A DNA stretch of 62,696 bases from CAYFXE01 sp964347035 (GTDB lineage Bacteria > Acidobacteriota > Aminicenantia > Aminicenantales > Aminicenantaceae). The notes beneath the pieces were generated by a model that was not told where the DNA came from, did not search any database, and worked only from the letters and a program-made list of their open reading frames with translations. The translations under genes and the position numbers were made by a program. Shown one piece after another: positions 28,600-36,791 of the stretch. The DNA is taken from contig CAYFXE010000019.1 in the NCBI GenBank assembly GCA_964347035.1, forward strand, positions 1-62,696. The letters run 5' to 3'. Position 1 is the stretch's first letter. Every line of letters begins with the position of its first letter.

Positions 28600-29085
28600 A
28601 TGGAAATTAAAATGAAGATAAAAGGCTTGGTTGTGGACCCGATTTCCAAGATGCCCATCGTGGTCCTTGAGGATGTCGAGAAGCAGCGAATGCTTCCCAT
28701 CTGGATCGGAGTCTTTGAAGCCAACGCCATCGCTCTGAAAATCGAAAACATCGCCACTCCTCGCCCGATGACGCACGATCTCTTAAAGAGCTTCTTGAGC
28801 AAACTCGATATTTCAATCGAAAAAATCGTGGTCAACGATGTAAGGGACAACACATTCTACGCCATGATTCACTGCCGCTACGACAACAAAAGCCTGCTCA
28901 TCGATTCACGACCATCCGATGCCATTGCCTTAGCTTTAAGGACAGACTCTCCAATCTTCGTCGAAGAAGAAGTGGTCAACAAAGCCCACAGCTTAAAGTT
29001 CGACGAGAATCTGGAGGATTCAGAGAAACTGAAGAAGTGGCTGGAAAGCCTCAAGCCAGAAGATTTCGGCAAATACAAAATGTGA
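28600..29085 (+). CDS. Bifunctional nuclease family protein (DUF151)
   Basis: A 161-residue protein of the BFN/DUF151 family. Landmarks are MKIKGLVVDPISKMPIVVLED, LPIWIGVFEANAIALKIE, PRPMTHDLLKSFL and the conserved SRPSDAIALALRTDSPIFVEEEV. Plant members have DNase and RNase activity; the role of bacterial members is poorly defined. Length is typical. Its own promoter and the repeats downstream suggest a single-gene transcript. Confidence 0.9.
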   Translation: MEIKMKIKGLVVDPISKMPIVVLEDVEKQRMLPIWIGVFEANAIALKIENIATPRPMTHDLLKSFLSKLDISIEKIVVNDVRDNTFYAMIHCRYDNKSLLIDSRPSDAIALALRTDSPIFVEEEVVNKAHSLKFDENLEDSEKLKKWLESLKPEDFGKYKM

Positions 29086-29089
29086 GTCA

Positions 29090-29388
29090 TTGACTCATTA
29101 ACTCCGTCACTCAGTAACTCAGTTACTCCGTTCCTAAAGTATCAACAACACCTTTTCGTCATTCTTCTTCATTTTTGTCATTCCTGCGGAAGCAGGAAAC
29201 CAGTTCCTTTCCTCGTCATCCTTGCACTCTTTGTCATTCCCGCTCTAATTCGTCATTCCTGCGGAAGCAGGAATCCAGTTCCTTTTTTATTTACTGGATT
29301 CCCGCTTTCGCGGGAATGACAAATAGATGAATTACTGACAACTGATGAACTGTTAAACTGAATCACTGAGTGACTGAATTACTGACTC
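29090..29388. repeat. Intergenic repeat block: CAGTT-type tracts and REP-like units
   Basis: Degenerate tracts of ACTCAGTAACTCAGTTACTC type (29090-29135 and 29325-29388) flank three REP-like units: ATTCCTGCGGAAGCAGGAAA at 29180-29199, ATTCCTGCGGAAGCAGGAAT at 29253-29272, and the inverted ATTCCCGCTTTCGCGGGAAT at 29299-29318. No gene is seen here. Confidence 0.75.
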
Positions 29389-31776
29389 CTACGTCCTCAA
29401 GGCAAAGATGAGATAAATGCCGAGCAGACCAAAAATGAGATTGGGCCCCCAGGCTGCCAGGTAGGCATTCAGATAATCGGCATTGCCTAAGCCACGGAAA
29501 ACGGCAATCGTCCCCCAATAGACCATGGCAATCACCACACTCAACCCGATCCCGACGAGTGTTCCTCGTTTCCCCATGGAGAAAGCAAAAGGGATCCCGA
29601 TCAGGGTCATTATCAACGTGGCCAGAGGAAAAGAGATTTTATAATTCAAAGCCACCTCAAACCTCTGGGTCTCAAAACCTCTCTCTTCGATGTCCGCGAT
29701 GTACTCCCTGAGTTCTCCGTAGCTCATCTGATCTGGCTCTTTCCTCCTTTTCAGGAAATAGTTCCTTCCTTCGACCACGATCATCCCCATCTCTTCTTTC
29801 TGCTCAAACCTGACCGGTAATCCCTGTTCGAAATCCCTGTACCAGCAATCCTCCAGAGACAGTTTAAATCCTCTCAGAGTTGCTTTTTCAGAGTAGATCC
29901 TTTTTTTGAAAGACCAGGTTGCAAGATCAACGTCATAGATGGAGAGCTGGCTGAAAATGGAATTAACAGGATCGAAATAATTATAATAATAGATACGATC
30001 CTTATCCTTACTCAATACCCACCGCTTATCCAAATATCCGTAGCTTCGGGGAGGAACATCGTTGATCTTATTCCAGATCGCCTCGGCCTTCTTGTTCGCG
30101 TAGGGAAGCACGTTCTCCTGAAGATAAAAGGAGGTAAAACTGGCCACACAACCCAACAGAACAACGGGGAGGACGATCCGGTAAATACTTATACCGCAGG
30201 CCTTCATGGCAGTGATCTCGTTGGATTTGGTCAAAAAACCCAGGCATAGAAGGGTGGCCGTCAAGCCTGTGATTGGCAGGATGTAGTGAACAAATTCAGG
30301 GATGCTGTGGAGAATAAAATCCAACAGCAGGATGATTGATTTCTCATGCTCGTAGACATTGTCGATGCGCTCGAAAAAAGTGAGGATGACGGTAATCCAT
30401 AACAGAGCGAGAAAAATCAGAGAGAAAATGACCAAATACTTTCTTATGATATAACGATCCAAAATATTCGGAAAACGTAGGGAGAGCCGCGGCCATCTCC
30501 AAGATTTTTTCTTCCGGGAAATGAAAACTCCCTGAGCCTTCCTCCTCAACAAACGGGCAAAACTGGATAGAAGGGGGGCCTCTCTTAATGATTTAATAAA
30601 AAGGTAAAGACCTGCTAGAGCCAGACAAATATTAGGTCCCCACATACCGACCCAAGGAGAAATCCTGCCGTCCATGGCAAACTTTTCTCCGGCAGTGATC
30701 AAAACATAATAAATGAGGATGATACCCAGACTGATGGTAAAGCCGCTCGTCCTTCCGCCTTTCCTGGTTGAAGCTCCTAAAGGGAGCCCTAGGAAAGCAA
30801 AGACAAGACTGGCAAAAGGAAGGGCAAACTTCTTGTGAATCTCAACCCAATGAGAAATATAATTTCTGCGCTTTGACCAGAGAGCATAGGAGCCTTTTTC
30901 CGTTTGTTCAAGCTCCGATAGTTCCTCCTTGATGACCTGCTGATCGATGATCAACTCTTGAATGTCCTTCTCTCTGACCCTTTTTTTGTCGGAGATCGAA
31001 GCGAAGAAACTCTCGACATTGATTTCTTCCTCGAGCTCCTTGAAGGAGGTCACACCATACTTGTCTGCCTCAGATCGCGGGTAGGAATGAAGTGTTCCAT
31101 CGTAAAGACGGAGGATGGCCCGTCTCCTATCTGGATAAAAACTCAGCTTTCCTCTCTTGGCCAGGATGACTCTGGGCTCCTCAGGAGGCTCGGAAAAAAA
31201 AGCAAATATGTTTTCCCAATCCTTTTCTTGAGAAATCTCTTGGATAAACAGAACTGTCTGAGGAATGGTCTCGTTGAACTCTCTGGGATTGATTTCCAGT
31301 TGTACTTTGGCCAGCACGGATTCCGAGAAGGTCTGGACCCACTTGTGGTTGGCGTGAGGGGCAAGATAGAGGGTAAGATAAGATGTCAAAAGCCACCCCA
31401 CGAAGGAAAAGATAAAGACAGGCCTGAGAAGTCGTTTATAGCTTATCCCCAAGGTTTTAAAGGCCATGATTTCAGAATCAGACGATAGCCGACTCAGCCC
31501 AGCGAGAATCCCCATCAGTGTTGCCATCGGCAAAGTGAAGGCGATGATAGAAGGAATANNNNNNNNNNAAGGAATAAGGTAAAAAAGAATCTTTAATGTG
31601 GCCTCAAGAGAGACACCTCTGGCGATGAACACTTCAGAGAGAAGAAGAATTTCATTCATCAAAAAAACAAAAGTGGTGATCAGAAGGCCAAGAAGGAAAG
31701 GGGGGATCAGTTCTCTGAAGATGTAGCGGTCAAAGAATTTATACACTTTGATACTTATACTACACAAAATGACCAA
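29389..31776 (-). CDS. LptF-LptG fusion: LPS export ABC permease
   Basis: One frame contains two complete YjgP/YjgQ (LptF/LptG) permeases. The first (about residues 12-380) starts DRYIFRELIPPFLLGLLITT; the second (about 425-795) starts DRYIIRKYLVIFSLIFLALL. Each has the paired N-terminal membrane helices, a periplasmic beta-jellyroll and C-terminal helices, with matching ends WVGMWGPNICLALAGLYLF and YLAAWGPNLIFGLLGIYLI. With LptB and LptC this complex lifts LPS from the inner membrane. The ten Ns at 31559-31568 conceal an 8-base contig overlap; the corrected protein has 789 residues and reads FYLIPSIIAFTLPMATL. No Shine-Dalgarno is obvious, and a GTG at VYKFFDRY is an alternative start. Confidence 0.87.
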   Translation of the reverse strand: MVILCSISIKVYKFFDRYIFRELIPPFLLGLLITTFVFLMNEILLLSEVFIARGVSLEATLKILFYLIPXXXXIPSIIAFTLPMATLMGILAGLSRLSSDSEIMAFKTLGISYKRLLRPVFIFSFVGWLLTSYLTLYLAPHANHKWVQTFSESVLAKVQLEINPREFNETIPQTVLFIQEISQEKDWENIFAFFSEPPEEPRVILAKRGKLSFYPDRRRAILRLYDGTLHSYPRSEADKYGVTSFKELEEEINVESFFASISDKKRVREKDIQELIIDQQVIKEELSELEQTEKGSYALWSKRRNYISHWVEIHKKFALPFASLVFAFLGLPLGASTRKGGRTSGFTISLGIILIYYVLITAGEKFAMDGRISPWVGMWGPNICLALAGLYLFIKSLREAPLLSSFARLLRRKAQGVFISRKKKSWRWPRLSLRFPNILDRYIIRKYLVIFSLIFLALLWITVILTFFERIDNVYEHEKSIILLLDFILHSIPEFVHYILPITGLTATLLCLGFLTKSNEITAMKACGISIYRIVLPVVLLGCVASFTSFYLQENVLPYANKKAEAIWNKINDVPPRSYGYLDKRWVLSKDKDRIYYYNYFDPVNSIFSQLSIYDVDLATWSFKKRIYSEKATLRGFKLSLEDCWYRDFEQGLPVRFEQKEEMGMIVVEGRNYFLKRRKEPDQMSYGELREYIADIEERGFETQRFEVALNYKISFPLATLIMTLIGIPFAFSMGKRGTLVGIGLSVVIAMVYWGTIAVFRGLGNADYLNAYLAAWGPNLIFGLLGIYLIFALRT
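31559..31568. other. Assembly gap (10 N) hiding an 8-base contig overlap
   Basis: AAGGAATA stands on both sides of the Ns. Merging the two copies restores an in-frame, family-like sequence in the LptF half, so the Ns and one copy are artefacts (18 extra bases). Confidence 0.92.
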
Positions 31777-31799
31777 AGAAAAGAAGAGGAGATGGATTC

Positions 31800-31966
31800 A
31801 TTTCTCAGCCTTCAGTTATCAGTTACCAGTAAGAAAGGGAGTCTTATCTTTAACTGAGAACTGAAAAGTTTTCTGATGCAGTTGCCAGTTGTCATTTTTC
31901 AGTTGTCAGTAAAGAAAGGAATCTTATCTTAAACTGAGGACTGATCACTGATCACTGAAAACTAGC
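31800..31966. repeat. CAGTT/TCAGT-rich degenerate repeat tract
   Basis: Two related segments (around 31810-31865 and 31875-31940) share TTTCAGTTGTCAGT-like text and A-rich AAGAAAGG-AGTCTTATCTT blocks, followed by GATCACTGATCACTGA. A related tract lies at 36645-36740 and shorter ones at 29090, 29325 and 37546. No gene is seen. Confidence 0.65.
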
Positions 31967-32000
31967 AAAAAAAAGGCCCTAAGCGGACGCTTAGGGCCTT
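31967..32000 (-). terminator. Rho-independent terminator after groEL
   Basis: Minus-strand AAGGCCCTAAGC and GCTTAGGGCCTT form a perfect 12-bp stem around four bases, followed by a run of Ts. It begins 20 bases after the groEL stop. Confidence 0.93.
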
Positions 32001-32020
32001 GATCGGCTTGTTCTGGAAGT

Positions 32021-33637
32021 TTAGTACATGTCGCCTGGTGGTGGTGGGTACTTCGGTGCTTTCTCCTCTTCTGGAATCTCGGAGACCAGTCCTTCGGTTG
32101 TTAGGAGTAGACCAGCGATACTTGAGGCGTTCTGGAGGGCGATCCGAACAACTTTTGTTGGATCTAGGACTCCAGATTTAACCAAATCTTCGTAGTTCTC
32201 TGTTAAGGCATTAAATCCATTATCCTGCTCTAAATCTTTAACCTTTTCGACTACGATCGAACCTTCGTAACCAGCGTTATCAGCAATCTGTCTGAGTGGT
32301 TCTTCGAGAGCGCGTCTGATGATACTGACACCGATCTGTCGATCATCATCAAACTTGAGTTCTTCCAAGGACTTGATGGTTCTTAACAAAGCCACTCCTC
32401 CACCGGGAACGATACCTTCTTCGACGGCTGCCTTGGTGGCATGCATGGCATCTTCTACCCGGGCTTTCTTCTCTTTGAGCTCTGTCTCGGTAGCGGCCCC
32501 GACTCTGATGAGAGCTACTCCACCGACCAGCTTGGCCAGCCTTTCCTGAAGTTTCTCTCGGTCATAATCCGAGGTAGTCTCTTCGATCTGGGTCCTGATC
32601 TGCTTGATCCGCGCTTGGACATCATCTGACTTTCCTTTGCCTTCGACAATAGTTGTGTTATCTTTATCAATAACTACCTTATTGGCTTCACCCAGCCAGT
32701 CAATTCCGACATTCTCCAGCTTGACTCCAATATCCTCTGTAATCACCCGTCCTCCAGTGAGGATGGCGATGTCTTCCAGCATAGCTTTTCTTCTGTCCCC
32801 GAACCCAGGCGCCTTGACCGAAGAACAGAGAAACGTACCCTTGAGCTTATTCACAACCAATGTAGCCAGGGCCTCACCTTCAACTTCTTCAGCAATAACC
32901 AACAGCGGCTTTCCCATCTTGGCGATGTTCTCAAGGAGGGGCAGCAACTCTCTCAGATTGCTGATTTTCTTCTCATGGAGCAGGATCATCGGATTTTCCA
33001 GGACGCATTCCATCCTCTCCGGATCAGTGATGAAATAAGGTGAGAGATAACCGCGGTCGAACTGCATGCCTTCCACAACTTCCATCGTGGTTTCCAATCC
33101 CTTAGCCTCTTCTACCGTAATCACTCCGTCTTTCCCAACTTTATCCATGGCTTCGGCGATGATTTTTCCGATGGACTCATCGTTGTTGGCCGAGATCGCA
33201 CCCACTTGAGCAATCATTTCTCCGCTGACATCACGGCTGAGTTTCTTCAAATCATCGACGATATTTTCGACAGCCAAATCGATACCCTTCTTTATGAGGT
33301 TCGGGTTGGCCCCCGCCGTGACATACTTCAATCCCTCAGAATAAATGCTCTGGGCGAGCACTGTGGCAGTGGTTGTTCCGTCTCCCGCGACATCAGATGT
33401 CTTGGAAGCCACTTCTTTGACAAGCTGGGCACCCATGTTTTCCAAGGGTTCCTTGAGTTCCACTTCTTTAGCCACTGTAACACCATCTTTGGTGCTCGTG
33501 GGAGATCCGAACTTTTTCTCGAGGACCACATTCTTCCCTCGAGGTCCCAGAGTTTCCTTAACCAGGTTGCTTAAGGTATTGACACCTTTTAATAAGGACT
33601 GCCTGGCTTCTTCACCGAGTGTTATTTGTTTTGCCAT
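32021..33637 (-). CDS. groL: Chaperonin GroEL
   Basis: The 538-residue 60-kDa chaperonin subunit forms the double ring that folds proteins with GroES in the cytoplasm. Conserved text includes LGPRGKNVVLEKKFGSPTST, VAGDGTTTATVLAQ, GVITVEEAKG and EEGIVPGGGVALLR. Length is normal, but the C-terminus ends EEEKAPKYPPPPGDMY rather than in the usual Gly-Gly-Met repeats. It lies 20 bases after groES, with an AAGGAGT ribosome site, and is co-transcribed from the CIRCE-controlled promoter. Confidence 0.98.
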   Translation of the reverse strand: MAKQITLGEEARQSLLKGVNTLSNLVKETLGPRGKNVVLEKKFGSPTSTKDGVTVAKEVELKEPLENMGAQLVKEVASKTSDVAGDGTTTATVLAQSIYSEGLKYVTAGANPNLIKKGIDLAVENIVDDLKKLSRDVSGEMIAQVGAISANNDESIGKIIAEAMDKVGKDGVITVEEAKGLETTMEVVEGMQFDRGYLSPYFITDPERMECVLENPMILLHEKKISNLRELLPLLENIAKMGKPLLVIAEEVEGEALATLVVNKLKGTFLCSSVKAPGFGDRRKAMLEDIAILTGGRVITEDIGVKLENVGIDWLGEANKVVIDKDNTTIVEGKGKSDDVQARIKQIRTQIEETTSDYDREKLQERLAKLVGGVALIRVGAATETELKEKKARVEDAMHATKAAVEEGIVPGGGVALLRTIKSLEELKFDDDRQIGVSIIRRALEEPLRQIADNAGYEGSIVVEKVKDLEQDNGFNALTENYEDLVKSGVLDPTKVVRIALQNASSIAGLLLTTEGLVSEIPEEEKAPKYPPPPGDMY

Positions 33638-33657
33638 TTTTACTCCTTCTCACAAAA

Positions 33658-33945
33658 TTAGGTGACCTTGGCTAATATCTCTTCCTCACGAACGATCACG
33701 TGTTCGATTCCGTCAATCTCCACCTCTGTTCCGCTGAATTTTCCGATGAGAACCTTATCACCCTTTTTCACATCAAGAGGAACGACTTTCCCGCCTTCTA
33801 ATACGCGACCTTTACCGACTTCTATGACTTTTGCTTCCTGGGGCTTTTCTTTGGCCGTGTCGGGAATAATGATTCCTCCTTTCTTGACCTCTTGTTCTTC
33901 CAAGCGTTTGAGAAGAACTCTGTCATGCAATGGTATCACCTTCAT
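33658..33945 (-). CDS. groS: Co-chaperonin GroES
   Basis: The 95-residue co-chaperonin caps the GroEL ring. MKVIPLHDRVLLKRLEEQEV, the mobile-loop region KKGGIIIPDTAKEKPQEA, and LIGKFSGTEVEIDG are all present. GGAGG precedes the start. It is the first gene of groES-groEL and is controlled by HrcA through two CIRCE sites; hrcA itself is not in the window. Confidence 0.98.
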   Translation of the reverse strand: MKVIPLHDRVLLKRLEEQEVKKGGIIIPDTAKEKPQEAKVIEVGKGRVLEGGKVVPLDVKKGDKVLIGKFSGTEVEIDGIEHVIVREEEILAKVT

Positions 33946-33971
33946 TAAAACCTCCTAGATGAATTTAAATT

Positions 33972-33998
33972 TTAGCAGTTAATTTGGAAGAGTGCTAA
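33972..33998 (-). promoter_or_regulatory. CIRCE operator (promoter-proximal)
   Basis: TTAGCAGTT-n9-GAGTGCTAA, two mismatches in one arm from the HrcA consensus TTAGCACTC-n9-GAGTGCTAA. It starts inside the -10 element, so bound HrcA would block initiation. Confidence 0.88.
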
Positions 33999-34025
33999 TA
34001 TAATCAAATTTATGCCTGATGTCAA
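33997..34025 (-). promoter_or_regulatory. Sigma70 promoter of groES-groEL
   Basis: Minus-strand TTGACA and TATATT with a 17-base spacer, flanked by the two CIRCE operators. Confidence 0.88.
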
Positions 34026-34042
34026 GTAAAAATATCAGATTT

Positions 34043-34069
34043 TTAGCACTCTATTTTGTGGAGTGCTAG
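34043..34069 (-). promoter_or_regulatory. Second CIRCE operator, upstream of the -35
   Basis: TTAGCACTC-n9-GAGTGCTAG, one base from the perfect consensus. It lies 17 bases upstream of the -35 and overlaps the stop codon of the Fis-like gene. Confidence 0.9.
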
Positions 34070-34299
34070 GTTTTTGTGGTAATTTTAAGGGATTTGATCA
34101 AATTATGGAGAGTGTTGCGATGAATTCCCAGGGCCTCGGCTATTTTTGTCTTATTGCCGTTGTATTTTTTTGTGGCTATTTCAATGAAAATCTTCTCGAA
34201 TTCTCGCAGGCTATCTCTCAAAGGAAGCTCCTTTTCTACCATCTCATCGATCAATATTTCCATCCTTTGATGAAGGTTGAGGTCAGACTTTTTCTTCAT
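34066..34299 (-). CDS. Small Fis-type helix-turn-helix protein
   Basis: The 77-residue protein is almost entirely a Fis-family HTH: an N-terminal helical part (LREFEKIFIEIATKKYNGNK) and the DNA-binding TKIAEALGIHRNTLHNLIKSL. This domain normally ends NtrC-type activators or stands alone as Fis. The start overlaps the end of cvpA by 17 bases, and the stop lies inside a CIRCE operator. It may be a stand-alone regulator; its target is unknown, and nothing links it directly to the sigma54-type sites in this window. Confidence 0.8.
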   Translation of the reverse strand: MKKKSDLNLHQRMEILIDEMVEKELPLRDSLREFEKIFIEIATKKYNGNKTKIAEALGIHRNTLHNLIKSLKITTKT

Positions 34300-34819
34300 C
34301 TGTCTTTTCCTTCCCTATGATCTCTTGATAAGCTTTTTTGAATTCCTGTTTCAAGCTCTGGGGTATTAAATAATACATGGCCCTCGTGATGTACAGACAA
34401 TAGGGAGCGAGTTGGGAGTCGGTCAGAGCCTTTTTTTCTCTGGGAAAGATCAGCAGAGCCAGGACAATAACCCCACAGATGAGAATCCCTTTGAGAAGGC
34501 CTAATGCACCACCGAGGACATGGTTCAAAAATTTCAATGGCCCCTTCATAAGCTTCGAGAACAAGTAGGATAAAAGCCATCCCAAACAGAGGACAGCAAT
34601 AAACACTGTGAAGAAACCTAACAAATAGGTTAATGTCAAGTTGGAAACCAGGCGTTCATAGACTTGGGCCACAGCCGAATAATAGTAAACCGCCAGGATC
34701 AACCCTACGATTACAGCCAGAATCCCGATGATCTGTCGAACTAACCCCTTGATAACACCCAGGATGAGTGTGATGAGTAAAATAACTATGAGAATGATGT
34801 CCAGCCAATTAAAAGTCAT
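34283..34819 (-). CDS. CvpA-family membrane protein
   Basis: In 178 residues there are four predicted membrane helices (starting WLDIILIVILLITLILGVIKG) and the family pattern G-x-x-RGLxR (here GVIKGLVRQIIGILAV), then a charged C-terminal tail. CvpA proteins are linked to colicin V production and to envelope integrity; the exact role is unsettled. It starts directly after the stop codon of the PHP gene and overlaps the Fis-like gene, so it belongs to a purC-PHP-cvpA-fis operon. Confidence 0.87.
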   Translation of the reverse strand: MTFNWLDIILIVILLITLILGVIKGLVRQIIGILAVIVGLILAVYYYSAVAQVYERLVSNLTLTYLLGFFTVFIAVLCLGWLLSYLFSKLMKGPLKFLNHVLGGALGLLKGILICGVIVLALLIFPREKKALTDSQLAPYCLYITRAMYYLIPQSLKQEFKKAYQEIIGKEKTDEEKV

Positions 34820-35710
34820 TCACATCCTCCTTTTCCGTAGCTCCTCCACCATCCAGTATTCGCCTCCTTTGAGGGAGCCGAAGGGAATGTGGGGTTTGAT
34901 CGTCCCGTGAAAATCCGAACCCGCCGTCGGAACCAGGTCGAGCTTTTTGGCGACCTCCAGGTAAAAAGCTGTTTCTGTGGGATCGTGATATGATGTGTAG
35001 ACCTCTACGCCAACAAGGCCCCTCTCCTTCAGCTTCTCCAGATCCTCTTTTTGTGTGTTCTGGAAGTAGGCTCCGGGATGAGCCAGAACCGGAACGCCTT
35101 CGGCCTGAGGAGCGAGTTGGAGAATATCCAGCAAACTCACGTTTCGACGAGGGACAAAAGCAGGCTTGTCATCCATGAAATAATCCTTATAAAAGTGATA
35201 TGGCGAAAACAAGCGATTCTCACCAGATAAATATTTTTGAAAGAGTGGATCTTCCTTCTCCTCTGCCTTCTCCAAAAGAATCTGAGCGATGGTCACTCCC
35301 AGAGGAGGATGAGGATCCGACTTCTTCAAAACCTCTTTCCAACTGATATCGAATCCCAACTCCTGAAGCTTCAAAACCCTCTCCTCAGCTTCTTGATACC
35401 TTCTCTTGGAAACTTGGTCGATGATTCTTTTGATAGTTTTTGTCTTCCAGTTGACAAAGGGAAGAAGTAGATGAAACTCCCGGTCATCGAACAGAGTTGT
35501 GACCTCGATGCTCGGAATAACTTCAACACCTACCTCCTGCCCGAGTTGCAAAGCGTCTGGATAAGCCACGACTGTGTCATGATCGGAAATGGATATGGCC
35601 CTCAGCTTCGCTTCTTTGGCCAGTTTTAAGATGTGAAACGGAGAAAAATCTCCATCACTGCTCTTGTTGGAATGAATGTGAAGATCGACAGCTCCTTCAT
35701 TATAACTCAT
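34820..35710 (-). CDS. PHP-domain metal-dependent phosphoesterase (YciV/TrpH type)
   Basis: The open frame extends upstream, but the family's N-terminus begins at MSYNEGAVDLHIHSNKSSDG, giving 296 residues from the ATG at 35710 that overlaps the last 11 bases of purC. Metal motifs are DLHIHS, SISDHDT, VEVIPSIEVTT, PVLAHPGAY and TAGSDFHG. Relatives are 3',5'-nucleoside bisphosphate phosphatases or 5'-3' exonucleases acting on RNA or DNA. The overlap indicates translational coupling with purC. Confidence 0.88.
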   Translation of the reverse strand: MSYNEGAVDLHIHSNKSSDGDFSPFHILKLAKEAKLRAISISDHDTVVAYPDALQLGQEVGVEVIPSIEVTTLFDDREFHLLLPFVNWKTKTIKRIIDQVSKRRYQEAEERVLKLQELGFDISWKEVLKKSDPHPPLGVTIAQILLEKAEEKEDPLFQKYLSGENRLFSPYHFYKDYFMDDKPAFVPRRNVSLLDILQLAPQAEGVPVLAHPGAYFQNTQKEDLEKLKERGLVGVEVYTSYHDPTETAFYLEVAKKLDLVPTAGSDFHGTIKPHIPFGSLKGGEYWMVEELRKRRM

Positions 35711-36596
35711 GCTTTTCTGTAAGCCAGCGATAGATTTCCATATACCTTTTAGACGTCTCCTCGATGATATCTGGAGGTAGTGGAGGCGGTGGGGATTGTT
35801 TATCCCAATTGGTGGTTTCGAGATAATCCCGCACGAACTGCTTATCCAAGCTGGGCTGAGGCTTCCCTGGAGAGTAGTGCTTCTTAGGCCAAAATCGTGA
35901 GGAGTCAGGGGTGAAGATTTCATCGACGAGAATAAGCTCCTCCTCTATGAGCCCAAATTCAAACTTGGTATCCGCTATAATGATGCCCTTAGATAGGGCG
36001 TGAAGGGATGCTTTCTGATAAAGTTCTAGACTTACCTTCCGGATTTTTTGAGCGAGGTCTGATCCGACTATTTTCTGCATTTCTTTAAGAGAAATGTTGA
36101 TGTCATGTCCCTCTTCGGCCTTTGTAGCTGGGGTAAAAATAATCGTGTCCAATCTGTCTGCCTGTCTCATGCCTGGCGGGAGTTTCACCCCGCTCGTCTT
36201 CCCTGTTTCTTTGTAATCCCGCCACCCAGAGCCATCAAGATAGCCCCGAACAACACATTCCACGGGGACGACTTCGGTCTTCTTGACGAGCATCGATCTC
36301 TTCTCCAGAATCTCTCGGTACTTGTGGAGGAGCTGAGGAAAATCTTCGATCTCTGTGCTCAAAACATGGTTGGGGCAGATAAGAGATAAGAAATCAAACC
36401 AGAATTTGGATAACTGAGTCAACACCTTTCCCTTGTTCGGGACGAGAGAGGGGAGGACCCAATCAAAAGCGGAAATCCTGTCTGATGCGACAATCAAAAG
36501 TTCGTCCTCGATCTCGTAGACGTCCCTGACTTTTCCTCTCTTGAATAGGGATAACTCTGGAATCGATATTTCTGAGTGAGCTCTTTCCATTTCCAT
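35700..36596 (-). CDS. purC: Phosphoribosylaminoimidazole-succinocarboxamide synthase (SAICAR synthase)
   Basis: The 298-residue enzyme ligates aspartate to CAIR with ATP in purine synthesis. KRGKVRDVYEIED, the nucleotide-binding start, is followed by IVASDRISAFDWVLP, VVRGYLDGSGWRDY, and IIADTKFEFGLI with VDEIFTPDSSRFWP. It is the longer (about 300-residue) form of the family. It is the first gene of a minus-strand run that continues with the PHP, cvpA and Fis-like genes. No other purine gene is in the window. Confidence 0.96.
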   Translation of the reverse strand: MEMERAHSEISIPELSLFKRGKVRDVYEIEDELLIVASDRISAFDWVLPSLVPNKGKVLTQLSKFWFDFLSLICPNHVLSTEIEDFPQLLHKYREILEKRSMLVKKTEVVPVECVVRGYLDGSGWRDYKETGKTSGVKLPPGMRQADRLDTIIFTPATKAEEGHDINISLKEMQKIVGSDLAQKIRKVSLELYQKASLHALSKGIIIADTKFEFGLIEEELILVDEIFTPDSSRFWPKKHYSPGKPQPSLDKQFVRDYLETTNWDKQSPPPPLPPDIIEETSKRYMEIYRWLTEKHEL

Positions 36597-36644
36597 AAAG
36601 CATAAAAAAAATCATCTCAAAAAGCAACCAAAAAGGCCGTCATT

Positions 36645-36740
36645 AACTCAGTTTATCAGTTATCAGTTTTCAGCTATTCAGTTAAGAAAGTATCTTTTTC
36701 TTTAACTCACGGAGCAACTATGTTACCGTGTTACTGACTC
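36645..36740. repeat. CAGTT-rich degenerate repeat tract
   Basis: Tandem-like CAGTTTATCAGTTATCAGTT text followed by AAGAAAGTATCTTTTTC and TTACTGACTC, related to the tract at 31800-31966. It fills much of the gap between purC and the PgeF-like gene. Confidence 0.6.
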
Positions 36741-36791
36741 TAAAAGTTGCTTGTCCTTTTTTTGTTCTGTCCCCTCTTTTGTCTGATAATC

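Noticed and set aside
29177..29318. Possible CRISPR-like repeats
   Set aside because: Units are palindromic, irregularly spaced, alternate in orientation and recur elsewhere singly; no cas genes are in the window.
34066..34299. Fis-like protein as the activator of the sigma54-type receptor promoters
   Set aside because: It has only the HTH and lacks the AAA+ domain needed to activate sigma54; no evidence ties it to the palindromes.
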